Position numbers and translations under genes: made by a program. From the NCBI GenBank assembly GCA_030916885.1, contig JAUPVT010000040.1, positions 57,043 to 121,042 of the forward strand: 64,000 bases of DNA, read 5' to 3'. The notes under the pieces are model-generated. The model was given only the letters and a program-made list of their open reading frames with translations, was not told the origin of the DNA and did no database searches. The first letter of the stretch is position 1. Every line of letters starts with the position of its first letter. This document shows, piece after piece, positions 39,255 to 48,609 of this stretch. This stretch comes from Chlamydiota bacterium (GTDB taxonomy: Bacteria > Chlamydiota > Chlamydiia > Chlamydiales > Rhabdochlamydiaceae).

Positions 39255-40826
39255 ATGGCAGAGCACTCTTTCTACAAACAAAATACGCTCCCTGAGCTGA
39301 TAGGAAAAGAAGATATCCCTCTGCCTGAAAAAATCGGCCCTTATAAAATAGAGAGCCTTTTGAATAAAGGAGGAATGAGCCTTCTTTATTTAGCTTTGGA
39401 TCCTAATACCAAAAAACCTTTAGCCATTAAGGTCTTGTCTCCTAATCATATTAACCACCCTGAAGCTGTTGAGCATTTCCTAAGAGAAGCTAAAGCAATT
39501 TCGATTTCTAATCATCCTAATATTGTAAAACTCTATGGGGAAGGAAGTTGGGAAAAAGGACTTTACATTGCTATGGAGCTAATCAATGGTATTTCTCTTA
39601 GACAATTTATTGTACAGCATTCTTTATCTATACGCAGAGTTTTAGATATCTCTTTGCAAGTAGCCTATGCGCTTCAACATTTACACTCTCTTCGAATTAT
39701 TCATAGAGATGTAAAACCGGAAAATATCTTAATTACAGAAGACGGTGAAGTAAAACTTATTGATTTTGGAATCGCGCAATTGCAAGACGAGCAAGATCAA
39801 TTTGCTCTACCTTCCTATTTTATCGGCACACCGAATTACATGAGCCCTGAACAAAAAGAGGACCCCTCTCGTTTAAGTTTTGCTTCTGATCTATATTCTT
39901 TAGGTATCATCTTATATGAACTTATTTCTGGGAAACTCAGTTATGGCGCTATTAACCTCACTTCTATCCCTAAGGGCTTAAGGCATATTCTTGTAAAAGT
40001 CCTAGCTATCTCCGTTAGTGAACGCTACCAAACAACTGAAGAGTTTATTCACGATGTCTCTTTTTATTTACAGTCTAAAGAATTAGAAAAAGAGTATGCG
40101 GGACCAGATCAAATCAAGCAAGTCTATGAAGACCTATATGCAGCATTTCAGCTAACATTACCTAAAACACACCCCTCTTGGTCTAACGCGGATATCGGTT
40201 TAGCCAAATGGCATGGAGCCCAATTTGGTCTTTATTACGATTTTATTCGTCTTCCTAATAATTGTCTTTGCATATTACTCGCCTCTTCTACTACAACAAA
40301 AATAGAAGCAACCATTTGCATGAGTAGTTTACAGGGGATGATTCATATGTATACACACCAATTAACTTTAAGCAAAATTGATGAACTAACCCATAGCTTA
40401 AACCAACTGCTTTGTAAACAAGCCTGCCCGATTACTTTCAGTGCATTGCTTCTTGACCCTCTGCAAGATAAACTCAGTTGTATTTCCTGTGGATATGACA
40501 GTCTGATACATATCTCTCAAGAAAGCTTTAATCCACGAACTATTGTAGCTAAAAATCCCATATTAGGAGTAAATCCCCAATTAGAGTTCTCTGAGACCAT
40601 TAATAATTGGGATATTGGTGATACCCTTATTTTACACACCTTTGATGTCTCTGATAAAAACACAGAATTAGCTAATTTTGAAAAAATGTTTTTCAAAGAG
40701 ATTAAAGAGCACTTACTCTTTTCCGCACAAAGACAAGCAGAAATGGTTCTTCGATCGATTCTGCATTATCCCACAGCAGCTAATGCAGCCTCTAAAGCAT
40801 TAATTTGCATACAAAGAATTTCTTAA
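39255..40826 (+). CDS. pkn5: serine/threonine protein kinase Pkn5-like with SpoIIE/PP2C-like C-terminal region
   Basis: kinase motifs LNKGGMSLLYLALDPNTKKPLAIKVL, IIHRDVKPENILI, LIDFGIAQL, GTPNYMSPEQ, SDLYSLGIILYELI; C-terminal QFGLYYDFIRLPNNCLCILLASS...GDTLILHTFDVSD. Confidence 0.9.
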   Translation: MAEHSFYKQNTLPELIGKEDIPLPEKIGPYKIESLLNKGGMSLLYLALDPNTKKPLAIKVLSPNHINHPEAVEHFLREAKAISISNHPNIVKLYGEGSWEKGLYIAMELINGISLRQFIVQHSLSIRRVLDISLQVAYALQHLHSLRIIHRDVKPENILITEDGEVKLIDFGIAQLQDEQDQFALPSYFIGTPNYMSPEQKEDPSRLSFASDLYSLGIILYELISGKLSYGAINLTSIPKGLRHILVKVLAISVSERYQTTEEFIHDVSFYLQSKELEKEYAGPDQIKQVYEDLYAAFQLTLPKTHPSWSNADIGLAKWHGAQFGLYYDFIRLPNNCLCILLASSTTTKIEATICMSSLQGMIHMYTHQLTLSKIDELTHSLNQLLCKQACPITFSALLLDPLQDKLSCISCGYDSLIHISQESFNPRTIVAKNPILGVNPQLEFSETINNWDIGDTLILHTFDVSDKNTELANFEKMFFKEIKEHLLFSAQRQAEMVLRSILHYPTAANAASKALICIQRIS

Positions 40827-40852
40827 ATTTTTTTTAAAAAAAGGACAAATCT

Positions 40853-41908
40853 ATGATTGTATTCATTGCATCTATTATAGAGTTATCTCAAAATTTTTTT
40901 AACTCTGACCCTTTAAAATTCAATAAATATTTTGCTATTACTCCCGATTACCAAAAATACTGCTTAAACGCTAATCTAGCTACTTGCTTTACCATAACGT
41001 TAGCCAAAGAAGTTATGCTTATTCATGACATAGCTATTCATCTACTCATAGGAGGAATTAAACTAACAACAGGTGCAGTAAAAGGCATCTGCGCAATCGC
41101 CTCCGGAATTCTCGGGATAGAAACAGATCATCAAACACCCAGTAAACAAGCAGCTGTTCATATAGGCTTTGCATGTGTTTATGCAGCAGATATCTTGGCA
41201 TCTATTACCAACGTCAATAAGACATATCTCCAAAATTTAATTGATAAAATAGAAATTTTTTTTGCTGATTTTTTAAAAAAATCCAATAAAAATATTATTT
41301 TTTCTGATCTAGAAATAGAACAAGAACTTAAAATCACTCTAGAAGAACTAGAAAAAAGAAATGCAGATTTTAATCAATTGGAAGAAGAAATAGAAAAAAC
41401 AGCACAAAATTTAAATGAACCTTTTGAATGCGAGAAAATCATTAATGAAATTTTAAATCCCAATACAAGAGCCATTCTGGCAAGAATTAAGAGTAATATA
41501 GAAAACAATCAAGAAGAACAACGAGAAACTCTCTATAGGGAAAAACAAGGAGTTACTAACTGGTTTGAAAGTGATGATAATACTGAAGATTTTTGGTTTG
41601 AAGATGAGTTTAGGAAGAATAAAACTTCTGCAGAAAAAGATGTAGAAGAAAGCCTAAGTTTTAGTAGATCATCTACAAGACAGGATTTAAATGAATTTTC
41701 AACAATTCCCAATCTAGATCTTCTATTAACTGCCTCTGATCAGCTAGAAGATTCTAAGATAAAAGTAAAATCTGCTTCTCAAATCTCCAAGAGCTTTAGA
41801 AAAACACTTTCTAACATTCCCTGTCAAACAAGTGCTCGTGCTCGAGCTTTGAAATACGATAACGAAAGAAAAAACCGCTCTAAAAACCTCTCGTTAGCTA
41901 ACTCCTAG
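40853..41908 (+). CDS. hypothetical membrane-associated protein, member A of local tandem family
   Basis: shared core HDIAIHLLIGGIKLT...KQAAVHIGFACVYAADILASITNVNKTYLQNLIDKIEIFF; Ser/Arg-rich C-terminus. Confidence 0.6.
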   Translation: MIVFIASIIELSQNFFNSDPLKFNKYFAITPDYQKYCLNANLATCFTITLAKEVMLIHDIAIHLLIGGIKLTTGAVKGICAIASGILGIETDHQTPSKQAAVHIGFACVYAADILASITNVNKTYLQNLIDKIEIFFADFLKKSNKNIIFSDLEIEQELKITLEELEKRNADFNQLEEEIEKTAQNLNEPFECEKIINEILNPNTRAILARIKSNIENNQEEQRETLYREKQGVTNWFESDDNTEDFWFEDEFRKNKTSAEKDVEESLSFSRSSTRQDLNEFSTIPNLDLLLTASDQLEDSKIKVKSASQISKSFRKTLSNIPCQTSARARALKYDNERKNRSKNLSLANS

Positions 41909-41940
41909 AACAAGTGATTTATTAAAAAGAGAGAAACTTT

Positions 41941-42651
41941 ATGTATATAATTCGATCAATGTCATCTTTTCTTGTTTCAAACCCTATCAGTTTTAATCAA
42001 AACCTTGGGAATCGATGTCAAGCTTTTTGCTCAAAAGACCCCTCACCTAATATATTATCTCGTCTTATCGTGAGTGTTATTATAAAAGATAGTACTCGCA
42101 TTTCTGATATTGCTATCCATCTCATTGTAGGTTTAGTAAAATTAACTATCTATACAACAAAGTTGATCTATTCTATTCCAGACAGGCTATGGGTTTTTAT
42201 TTCAAATTATGAAATAGGCAAAAAAGGCCTTTCTCATTTAGGTTTTTCTGACTTCTATCTTGTAGATATGTTTATTTCTCTTACAAACATCATAAATGGA
42301 TACCCTAAAGATTTAATAGAAAGGATAGAAAATTTTTTCTCTAGGTTTTTATCACCTAAAATAAATGCTGTTAACAAAGAAGAGGTAGGTGAAACCCAGT
42401 TAGAAGAATTACAGACTTTTTCTTCTGTACCTGAAGTAGCCCTAGATAAATCAACTTTTACAACAGAAGAAGTAGACTCAGATACATCTCTTGAAGAAGG
42501 ATCTTTTCCAGAACAAGAGGAAAACTCTTTATACCTAGCATTATTAGAATGTGGAACGGATCCAACAAGGAGCAAAACAATAGCTAATAATTATTTAATA
42601 TTTCCAAAACACTTTCGCCATTCTGAAAATTCCATAGATTCAGAATATTAG
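41941..42651 (+). CDS. hypothetical membrane-associated protein, member B of local tandem family
   Basis: shared core SDIAIHLIVGLVKLT...KKGLSHLGFSDFYLVDMFISLTNIINGYPKDLIERIENFF. Confidence 0.6.
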   Translation: MYIIRSMSSFLVSNPISFNQNLGNRCQAFCSKDPSPNILSRLIVSVIIKDSTRISDIAIHLIVGLVKLTIYTTKLIYSIPDRLWVFISNYEIGKKGLSHLGFSDFYLVDMFISLTNIINGYPKDLIERIENFFSRFLSPKINAVNKEEVGETQLEELQTFSSVPEVALDKSTFTTEEVDSDTSLEEGSFPEQEENSLYLALLECGTDPTRSKTIANNYLIFPKHFRHSENSIDSEY

Positions 42652-42902
42652 ATAATACAGTTAATAAAAAAAATCATGCATTATATTTTACATAAAATAG
42701 ATGTTAGTAATAATGTAATTATTATAAAGAACATTTATTTATAAAAACCAGAAAAATACTAATTAAAAAAAGCGCTTTACTATTAAACGTATTTTTTTTA
42801 TCTGCCAAGGTTAAATTCTTGCTTAGCTTAAAATAATAAAGCTCTGGAATTAATCCTTACATCTTATGTATGTAAAAGACTACTTAAATAGATGGAAGTT
42901 TT

Positions 42903-43258
42903 ATGAGTATATCTAATCTTATTGACTTTGATCGAAATCTGGGAAATCAATCTCAAAACTTTTGCTCAAAGAGCTTTTCTCCTAATACATTATCTTGCGT
43001 TGTGATGGCCTTTGCTAAAAAATATATCGAAATACTTTATAAAGCTTGGGCTTCTCTTCCTGAAATCTCAAAAGAAAAAGCTAAAGCAATGAAAGATTCT
43101 CTTTTTAAAGAGAATCTTCATAATACTCCTAAAATAAGAAAAAAATAACAGCTCGTTATGCGAAAGACCTTAACTAAGAATTAAAACGTGAAATGATAGA
43201 ACAATTCAATAAAGCTAGAATGGAATTCATCTTGCGTAAGAAAAAGACAAGCACAGCT
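42903..43258 (+). pseudogene. truncated/frameshifted member C of the tandem family
   Basis: N-terminus FDRNLGNQSQNFCSKSFSPNTLSCVVM matches member B FNQNLGNRCQAFCSKDPSPNILSRLIV; ORF ends at 43148 but TARYAKDLN*ELKREMIEQFNKARMEFILRKKKTSTA continues in a shifted frame. Confidence 0.55.
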
Positions 43259-43335
43259 TAAAATCAATGCTTGTTTAAAACAAAAAGATTTCAATAAAAT
43301 ATTAATATTCTTAATAAAATACTAGGAGGTTAGTA

Positions 43336-43968
43336 ATGACATTTATAAGTCCCTTATATTGTGATAACTATATTAATGCTGGAAACTATTTCCAAGAACA
43401 GCTTTCTCATCATTCAAATCTGGTTATACGCACAGCTCTCGTATTTGCAAAAATTGTGGGAAGAGGACAGGATGTACTCTTACATACAAGCTTAGGATCG
43501 ATTAAATTAATAGTTAGTACAGCAATGGCTATATATTCTATTCCGGCTGCTGCATTTGACTCTATCCCAACACATCACAAAATAGCTAAACAAGCATTTC
43601 GACATTTTGGTTTTGTCTTGCTTTTTATGGCAGATATCCCTCTTTCTTTAGCCCATATTTTAAATATATATCCTAAATCTCTTTGTGAGAGAATCCAACA
43701 AATACTTAAAGTATCTCCTACTGAATTTGAATTTGATCAGGTTATTGATGGTTTACGTACAACTGTTGACGTCTCATCTGAATACCAAGCAAAAAACTAT
43801 ATAAATACCTATAAAAAAAACAAAAGTTTAAAAAAAGAAAATATAGACCTTAAAAAATACAAAGAAAATATAGACCTTAAAAAATACAAAGAAAATATAG
43901 ACCTTGAAAAATACATAGAAATTCTTCAAAAGGAAATAGATCAGACAAAAGAAACATCGCGTTTATAG
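43336..43968 (+). CDS. hypothetical membrane-associated protein, member D of local tandem family
   Basis: shared core LLHTSLGSIKLIVS...KQAFRHFGFVLLFMADIPLSLAHILNIYPKSLCERIQQI; C-terminal 9-aa repeats. Confidence 0.6.
   Translation: MTFISPLYCDNYINAGNYFQEQLSHHSNLVIRTALVFAKIVGRGQDVLLHTSLGSIKLIVSTAMAIYSIPAAAFDSIPTHHKIAKQAFRHFGFVLLFMADIPLSLAHILNIYPKSLCERIQQILKVSPTEFEFDQVIDGLRTTVDVSSEYQAKNYINTYKKNKSLKKENIDLKKYKENIDLKKYKENIDLEKYIEILQKEIDQTKETSRL
43834..43914 (+). repeat. 3 x 27-bp in-frame tandem repeat (KENIDLKKY)
   Basis: aaagaaaatatagaccttaaaaaatac at 43834-43860 and 43861-43887, third copy 43888-43914 with one mismatch. Confidence 0.95.
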
Positions 43969-44883
43969 CTAAATCCTCTTGGTAATAACTATAACAAGAG
44001 CCTTATCTCCATTATAGTATTTACAATTATCCGGTACTTTAATCGATATGTGTTTTTCTTGATAATCAAGATAGGGATTAGCAATGATTTCTGAAAAGCG
44101 AGGATCTATCAGTTTTGAGTCAGGGTTGCTTAAAAAACAGGAGAACCGAGATCCATTGCGCATGTGGGAGGCTAAGCAAGGCTGAAGAAAAGAAAATAAA
44201 CGATCAGAGGGCCCTTGAAAACTAAAGGGTTTCTTTTTAGAAGGTTCTTGCAAATGTATATTGTGCTTTTTTGCTAGTCTCTCAAATTGCTGCTTGGTTA
44301 TTTGCTTGTTGTTATGAAGTTGTTGCAGAAAGGTAGCTAATTGCTCTTCTGATTCTGATACAACTGTTTTTATAAAATCATCTAAATCCTGGTCAGAGTA
44401 CTTTTGTGTAGATAGATTAGGAAATTTCTGGTTAATCTCTTTAATGAGCAATTCTGCCTGTTTTACAATAAGGGAGGACTCTTGGCTTTCTTTTTCTATT
44501 TTTTCTAAATGCTGCTGGCTTTCTAAGGGGTAATCATCAAAAAAAATACAATCGAATACTTCTAAATCTTTAAGAGTATTTTGCCAAGTGTCTTCAATAA
44601 TTGTGACATCGGAATATTTTTTTGCAAAATAGCGCGCTTTTTGCGCTATTAAGGGATGGTATTCAATAATCGTATGAGATTTAGGTTTATAGGATTGAAT
44701 GTGAGAGGCAGAGTATCCTAGTCCAAATCCTATTTCTAAGACATTACCGAAAGGTTCTAATGCATCAATACAGGCCTGCATGTAAGGTTTTTCCCATTCC
44801 ATCATTACCTGAAATGTATCTTCTTTTAATAAAATTTCCTTGCCGTTTTCATCGTGGTCATAGCGCATTTTGCAAAAAATCAT
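43969..44883 (-). CDS. SAM-dependent methyltransferase (guanidinoacetate/arginine methyltransferase-like)
   Basis: MMEWEKPYMQACIDALEPFGNVLEIGFGLGYSASHIQSYKPKSHTIIEYHPLIAQKARYFAKKY; FDCIFFDDYPL. Confidence 0.8.
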   Translation of the reverse strand: MIFCKMRYDHDENGKEILLKEDTFQVMMEWEKPYMQACIDALEPFGNVLEIGFGLGYSASHIQSYKPKSHTIIEYHPLIAQKARYFAKKYSDVTIIEDTWQNTLKDLEVFDCIFFDDYPLESQQHLEKIEKESQESSLIVKQAELLIKEINQKFPNLSTQKYSDQDLDDFIKTVVSESEEQLATFLQQLHNNKQITKQQFERLAKKHNIHLQEPSKKKPFSFQGPSDRLFSFLQPCLASHMRNGSRFSCFLSNPDSKLIDPRFSEIIANPYLDYQEKHISIKVPDNCKYYNGDKALVIVITKRI

Positions 44884-45024
44884 AAGTAATTCCTATTTTA
44901 TTAAGGCCTATTGCATAAACAGCCGTTTACAATAAACCAAACAGTATTTTAGGATTCGTTACAAGCTATTTTATCTTTTGTATAGCTCCTTGTAAAAGGG
45001 TCATAACCGGAGTCTCCTTAATCT

Positions 45025-48000
45025 ATGAAAGAATTTCGATCTCACTTTTGTTACAAAATCACTTTGTGTGCACTACCATTTTCTACTATTGCCTATACCT
45101 TAGATACAGATCCTATTGCGTACAAACTAGAAAGCTCCAAAGCTCTTATCTATTCAGATAAGGATAAATATACTATTAATTTTAATAACGTATCTATTAT
45201 TGAGTTAATTCGTTTTGCAAGCAAAATTACAAATTTAAATTTTGTCTTCGAAGAATCAGAGTTGCAATTTACTGTTACTGTTGTTTCTGAAGAACCTGTA
45301 TCTGCTAAAAATGTGATGTCTGTTTTAATACAGGTGCTACGTGTACATGACTTAAACCTAGTGGAGCAGGATAAAAATATCCTGATTACCTCTAGCAAAA
45401 GAGTGCATCAAATCCCACCGATCATTTCTCAAGACCGCCCTTCCTCTAAAATAGAACCTGCAGCTTTAATAACACGTGTATTTCGAATCAAAAATGCAAA
45501 TATCAATACGGTTGCAAGCATTCTTAGACCGATGATATCCGATGCGGCTTTAATTGAAATGTCACCAGAGACAAAGCAGCTAATCGTAACTGATATTGCC
45601 GCAAACATAGAGCAAATTAGCGCCCTTTTAAGCAGTTTGGATGCACCACATAGCCCTTTAGAAATTGATTCCTACAATGCAAGAAAATTGTCTTTGGATC
45701 AGTTAATTCTTTTAACGCAGCAAATTATCGCTCCTTTTGTTGAATCAAACCCCATCATTTTTGTTCCTCAATTAGAATCACATACGATTTATATCGTTTC
45801 AACCCCTTATTTAATTGAAAAAGCCATGGAGATCATGGAGGATTTGGATGTCACTTCAGAAGCAGGACTTTTTGCAAAACCTGGTTTGAGAAAAGTATTC
45901 CTCTATAAAGTCAAAAATCGCACGGTTAGTGAACTGAAAAAAGAATTAGAGCAAGTAAGTTCTGAACTTAAACAAACAGGAAACTCCGCATTAGCTTCTG
46001 CTATTTTTGGTGTTCAGGTTTTACGTGATTCTAATTCTTTACTGTTTGTGATTGACGATCAAAGCATTGCTAAACTACAAGATATTTTGTCAAAACTAGA
46101 TACCCCTGTTCTTACAAAAACAGGAAACAGCTCTTTCTTCATCTATAAAATTGAACATGCTGAAGAGCCTCAAATAGTACATTCTCTGCAGCAAATGCTA
46201 GAACACCTCCAAGCTTCTCCTCATCCCGATTCAGATCTTGTTGATGTGATTAAAAGCATGAAATGGATCAAGGAAACCAACTCTTTAGTATTTACAGGAA
46301 CAAGACCTGCTTTAAGACAGATAGAAACCATTTTACCCACTTTTGATATTGCACCTCATGAGGCGCACCCTAATAAAAAAACACCTCCTAAATCCAATTA
46401 TTTTGTGTATAAACCGGTATATCGCCAACCAGAAGATTTAGAAAAAGCCTTAAAAGACATGAGTCATGCTCTTAAAACAGGTGGCTTAATCGATAAGTCC
46501 TTCTTAGCTGCTGTAGGCACTATGCAATGGGTTGAGAGCACAAAGTCTTTAGTATTCACTGGCGATCCAGACTCACTAGAAAAAATCCAAACACTTTTAG
46601 TCTCTTTGGATAATAACGAAGGATATCCTGCAGGAGCTTCCTCTTTTTCTATTTACAAACCCAAATATGTCCCTGGAGAAGAGATCCAAGCAGCACTCGT
46701 CGATCTAGCTTTTGATCTAAAAGAATCAGGATTAAATGATCCTAAATTATTAAAAACTCTATCCTCTGTGCGCTATGTCGCAGCTACTAAATCTTTTGTA
46801 TTTGCAGCAGACCAAGAAACCCTTACTAAAGTTCAGTCCTTACTCGATAGCATAGATATTACCAATGCCTCTGGATCAATCCAACATGTGGGTAACATTA
46901 CGTTTTTTGTCTATAACATCCAAAATACTACTGCTACACAATTAATTGCTTCTTTAAAAAACTTTGCAACCCAATTGGAAAAATCTACACTGCCCGATAA
47001 AAGTCTTGCAGAAACCTTAGAGAAAGTACGTTGGATTAAAGAGACAAACTCTCTTTTGTTTACCGGAACAGAGCAAACTCTTGAGCGTATACAGAAATTA
47101 GCGCAAAACTTTGATTTATCTAAAGGAGGCAAGCCAGTAAAAATCCCAAATGAGCGTAAAGCTAGTACGTTTACTACCTATACTCCCAAATTTGTACATG
47201 GAGATGATCTAATTGAAATTCTGCAAGAGTTTATGAATAATTTAATCAGTGCAGGGGTTTCAGATACCTCTTTGTTCGACGCTATTAACAATTTAAAATG
47301 GATTCCTAAAACCTCTATTCTCTTAATTTCCGGAGAACCTACAGCTATTCAAAGAATAGAAGGATTACTCCAAAAATTCGATATTCCCGGCCAATCCACT
47401 GCAAATCCAGCAATTGAATCGATTGATAATACGAGCTTTTTGGTCTATAAATTACAATTTCATGGTGGAGATGATATTCAAATTGCCTTAAAGCAAGTAG
47501 TGGCTAGTTTAGCTAAATCCTCGGGAGAATCCTCTGCACTAGCTGATGCTGTAAGCTCTTTACAATGGATTAAAGTGACCAATTCCCTTCTTAGCACAGG
47601 ACAAGAGGGTATTCTAATTAAGCTCAAAGAACTCATCCAAAATTTAGATACACCTCTTAAACAAGTTTTCATCGAAGTCCTCGTCATTGAAACACGTTTA
47701 AATAATGCCCAAAACTTTGGTTTGCAATGGGGCAGCCAAATGCAATACTTGAATAAAGCAACAGTTGGTTTTGGAAACTTCCCCGGCGGAGCACCTTTAG
47801 TACAAAGTCAAGCTCCACAGGATTTTTCTCCAACTCTTAAATCAATCAATGCAACTACTACCCCAAAAGGTGGAATGGTTCCTTTTACTAATGGTTTTGA
47901 TTTAGGAGTCATTGGCGATATTATTATGCATAAGGGGAAATCCTTTATTTCTTTGGGCAGCTTAGTTAATGCACTACAAACAGATGTAGATACGACAATC

Positions 48001-48609
48001 GTGATGAATCCCAAAATCATCACACAAGATAACCGCCAATCCAATATTTTTGTCGGACAAAATATTCCTTTTACCGGAGCCATTGTAACGAATAGCTCCA
48101 ATACTACAGTCACTACTTCGAATGTGGAGTATCGAGATATAGGAGTAAATCTAACGATTACCCCTATTCTAGGAGATAACGATATGGTTACACTAGATAT
48201 CGTGCACGACATTACAGAAGTGGTAAATGCTGTTGGCAGTGTAAGCAATACGCAATTAACAGGCATTCAAACCTCACATACACATATGGACACTAGGGTG
48301 CACGTCCCCAATAATCACTTTGTGATTTTAAGCGGAATGATTCAGAATGCTAAAACTCGCCTCAAAACAGGTCTTCCCTGCTTAGGGGGCTTACCTGTAA
48401 TTGGTGTTTTATTTAGCGAAAATGACCGTAATCTAGCAAAATCGAATGTAATCATTTTTGTTAGACCACAAATTATTAATTCCTATGATGAATATAAAAA
48501 AGTTACCGAACATCAAGAATGGCTCTACAAAGACAGTGCTTCTTTACCGATCCTCAAAGAAGAATTTGATGAAGGGCTCGATTTGGTCAAACTTCCTGAG
48601 AATGAATAA
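45025..48609 (+). CDS. cdsC: T3SS outer-membrane secretin CdsC (GspD/YscC family)
   Basis: C-terminal secretin domain (QVFIEVLVIETRLNNAQNFGLQWG...ITQDNRQSNIFVGQNIPFTGAIV...VNLTITPILGDNDMVTLDI...GLPCLGGLPVIGVLFSENDRNLAKSNVIIFVRPQII). Confidence 0.95.
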   Translation: MKEFRSHFCYKITLCALPFSTIAYTLDTDPIAYKLESSKALIYSDKDKYTINFNNVSIIELIRFASKITNLNFVFEESELQFTVTVVSEEPVSAKNVMSVLIQVLRVHDLNLVEQDKNILITSSKRVHQIPPIISQDRPSSKIEPAALITRVFRIKNANINTVASILRPMISDAALIEMSPETKQLIVTDIAANIEQISALLSSLDAPHSPLEIDSYNARKLSLDQLILLTQQIIAPFVESNPIIFVPQLESHTIYIVSTPYLIEKAMEIMEDLDVTSEAGLFAKPGLRKVFLYKVKNRTVSELKKELEQVSSELKQTGNSALASAIFGVQVLRDSNSLLFVIDDQSIAKLQDILSKLDTPVLTKTGNSSFFIYKIEHAEEPQIVHSLQQMLEHLQASPHPDSDLVDVIKSMKWIKETNSLVFTGTRPALRQIETILPTFDIAPHEAHPNKKTPPKSNYFVYKPVYRQPEDLEKALKDMSHALKTGGLIDKSFLAAVGTMQWVESTKSLVFTGDPDSLEKIQTLLVSLDNNEGYPAGASSFSIYKPKYVPGEEIQAALVDLAFDLKESGLNDPKLLKTLSSVRYVAATKSFVFAADQETLTKVQSLLDSIDITNASGSIQHVGNITFFVYNIQNTTATQLIASLKNFATQLEKSTLPDKSLAETLEKVRWIKETNSLLFTGTEQTLERIQKLAQNFDLSKGGKPVKIPNERKASTFTTYTPKFVHGDDLIEILQEFMNNLISAGVSDTSLFDAINNLKWIPKTSILLISGEPTAIQRIEGLLQKFDIPGQSTANPAIESIDNTSFLVYKLQFHGGDDIQIALKQVVASLAKSSGESSALADAVSSLQWIKVTNSLLSTGQEGILIKLKELIQNLDTPLKQVFIEVLVIETRLNNAQNFGLQWGSQMQYLNKATVGFGNFPGGAPLVQSQAPQDFSPTLKSINATTTPKGGMVPFTNGFDLGVIGDIIMHKGKSFISLGSLVNALQTDVDTTIVMNPKIITQDNRQSNIFVGQNIPFTGAIVTNSSNTTVTTSNVEYRDIGVNLTITPILGDNDMVTLDIVHDITEVVNAVGSVSNTQLTGIQTSHTHMDTRVHVPNNHFVILSGMIQNAKTRLKTGLPCLGGLPVIGVLFSENDRNLAKSNVIIFVRPQIINSYDEYKKVTEHQEWLYKDSASLPILKEEFDEGLDLVKLPENE

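Noticed and set aside
43834-43914. Short direct repeats considered as a possible CRISPR array
   Set aside because: Repeats are contiguous (no spacers), in frame and encode a 9-aa peptide repeat
47808-48266. 152-aa minus-strand ORF inside cdsC
   Set aside because: Antisense shadow of a strongly supported secretin domain; low-complexity composition (V/T/S), no recognisable motif
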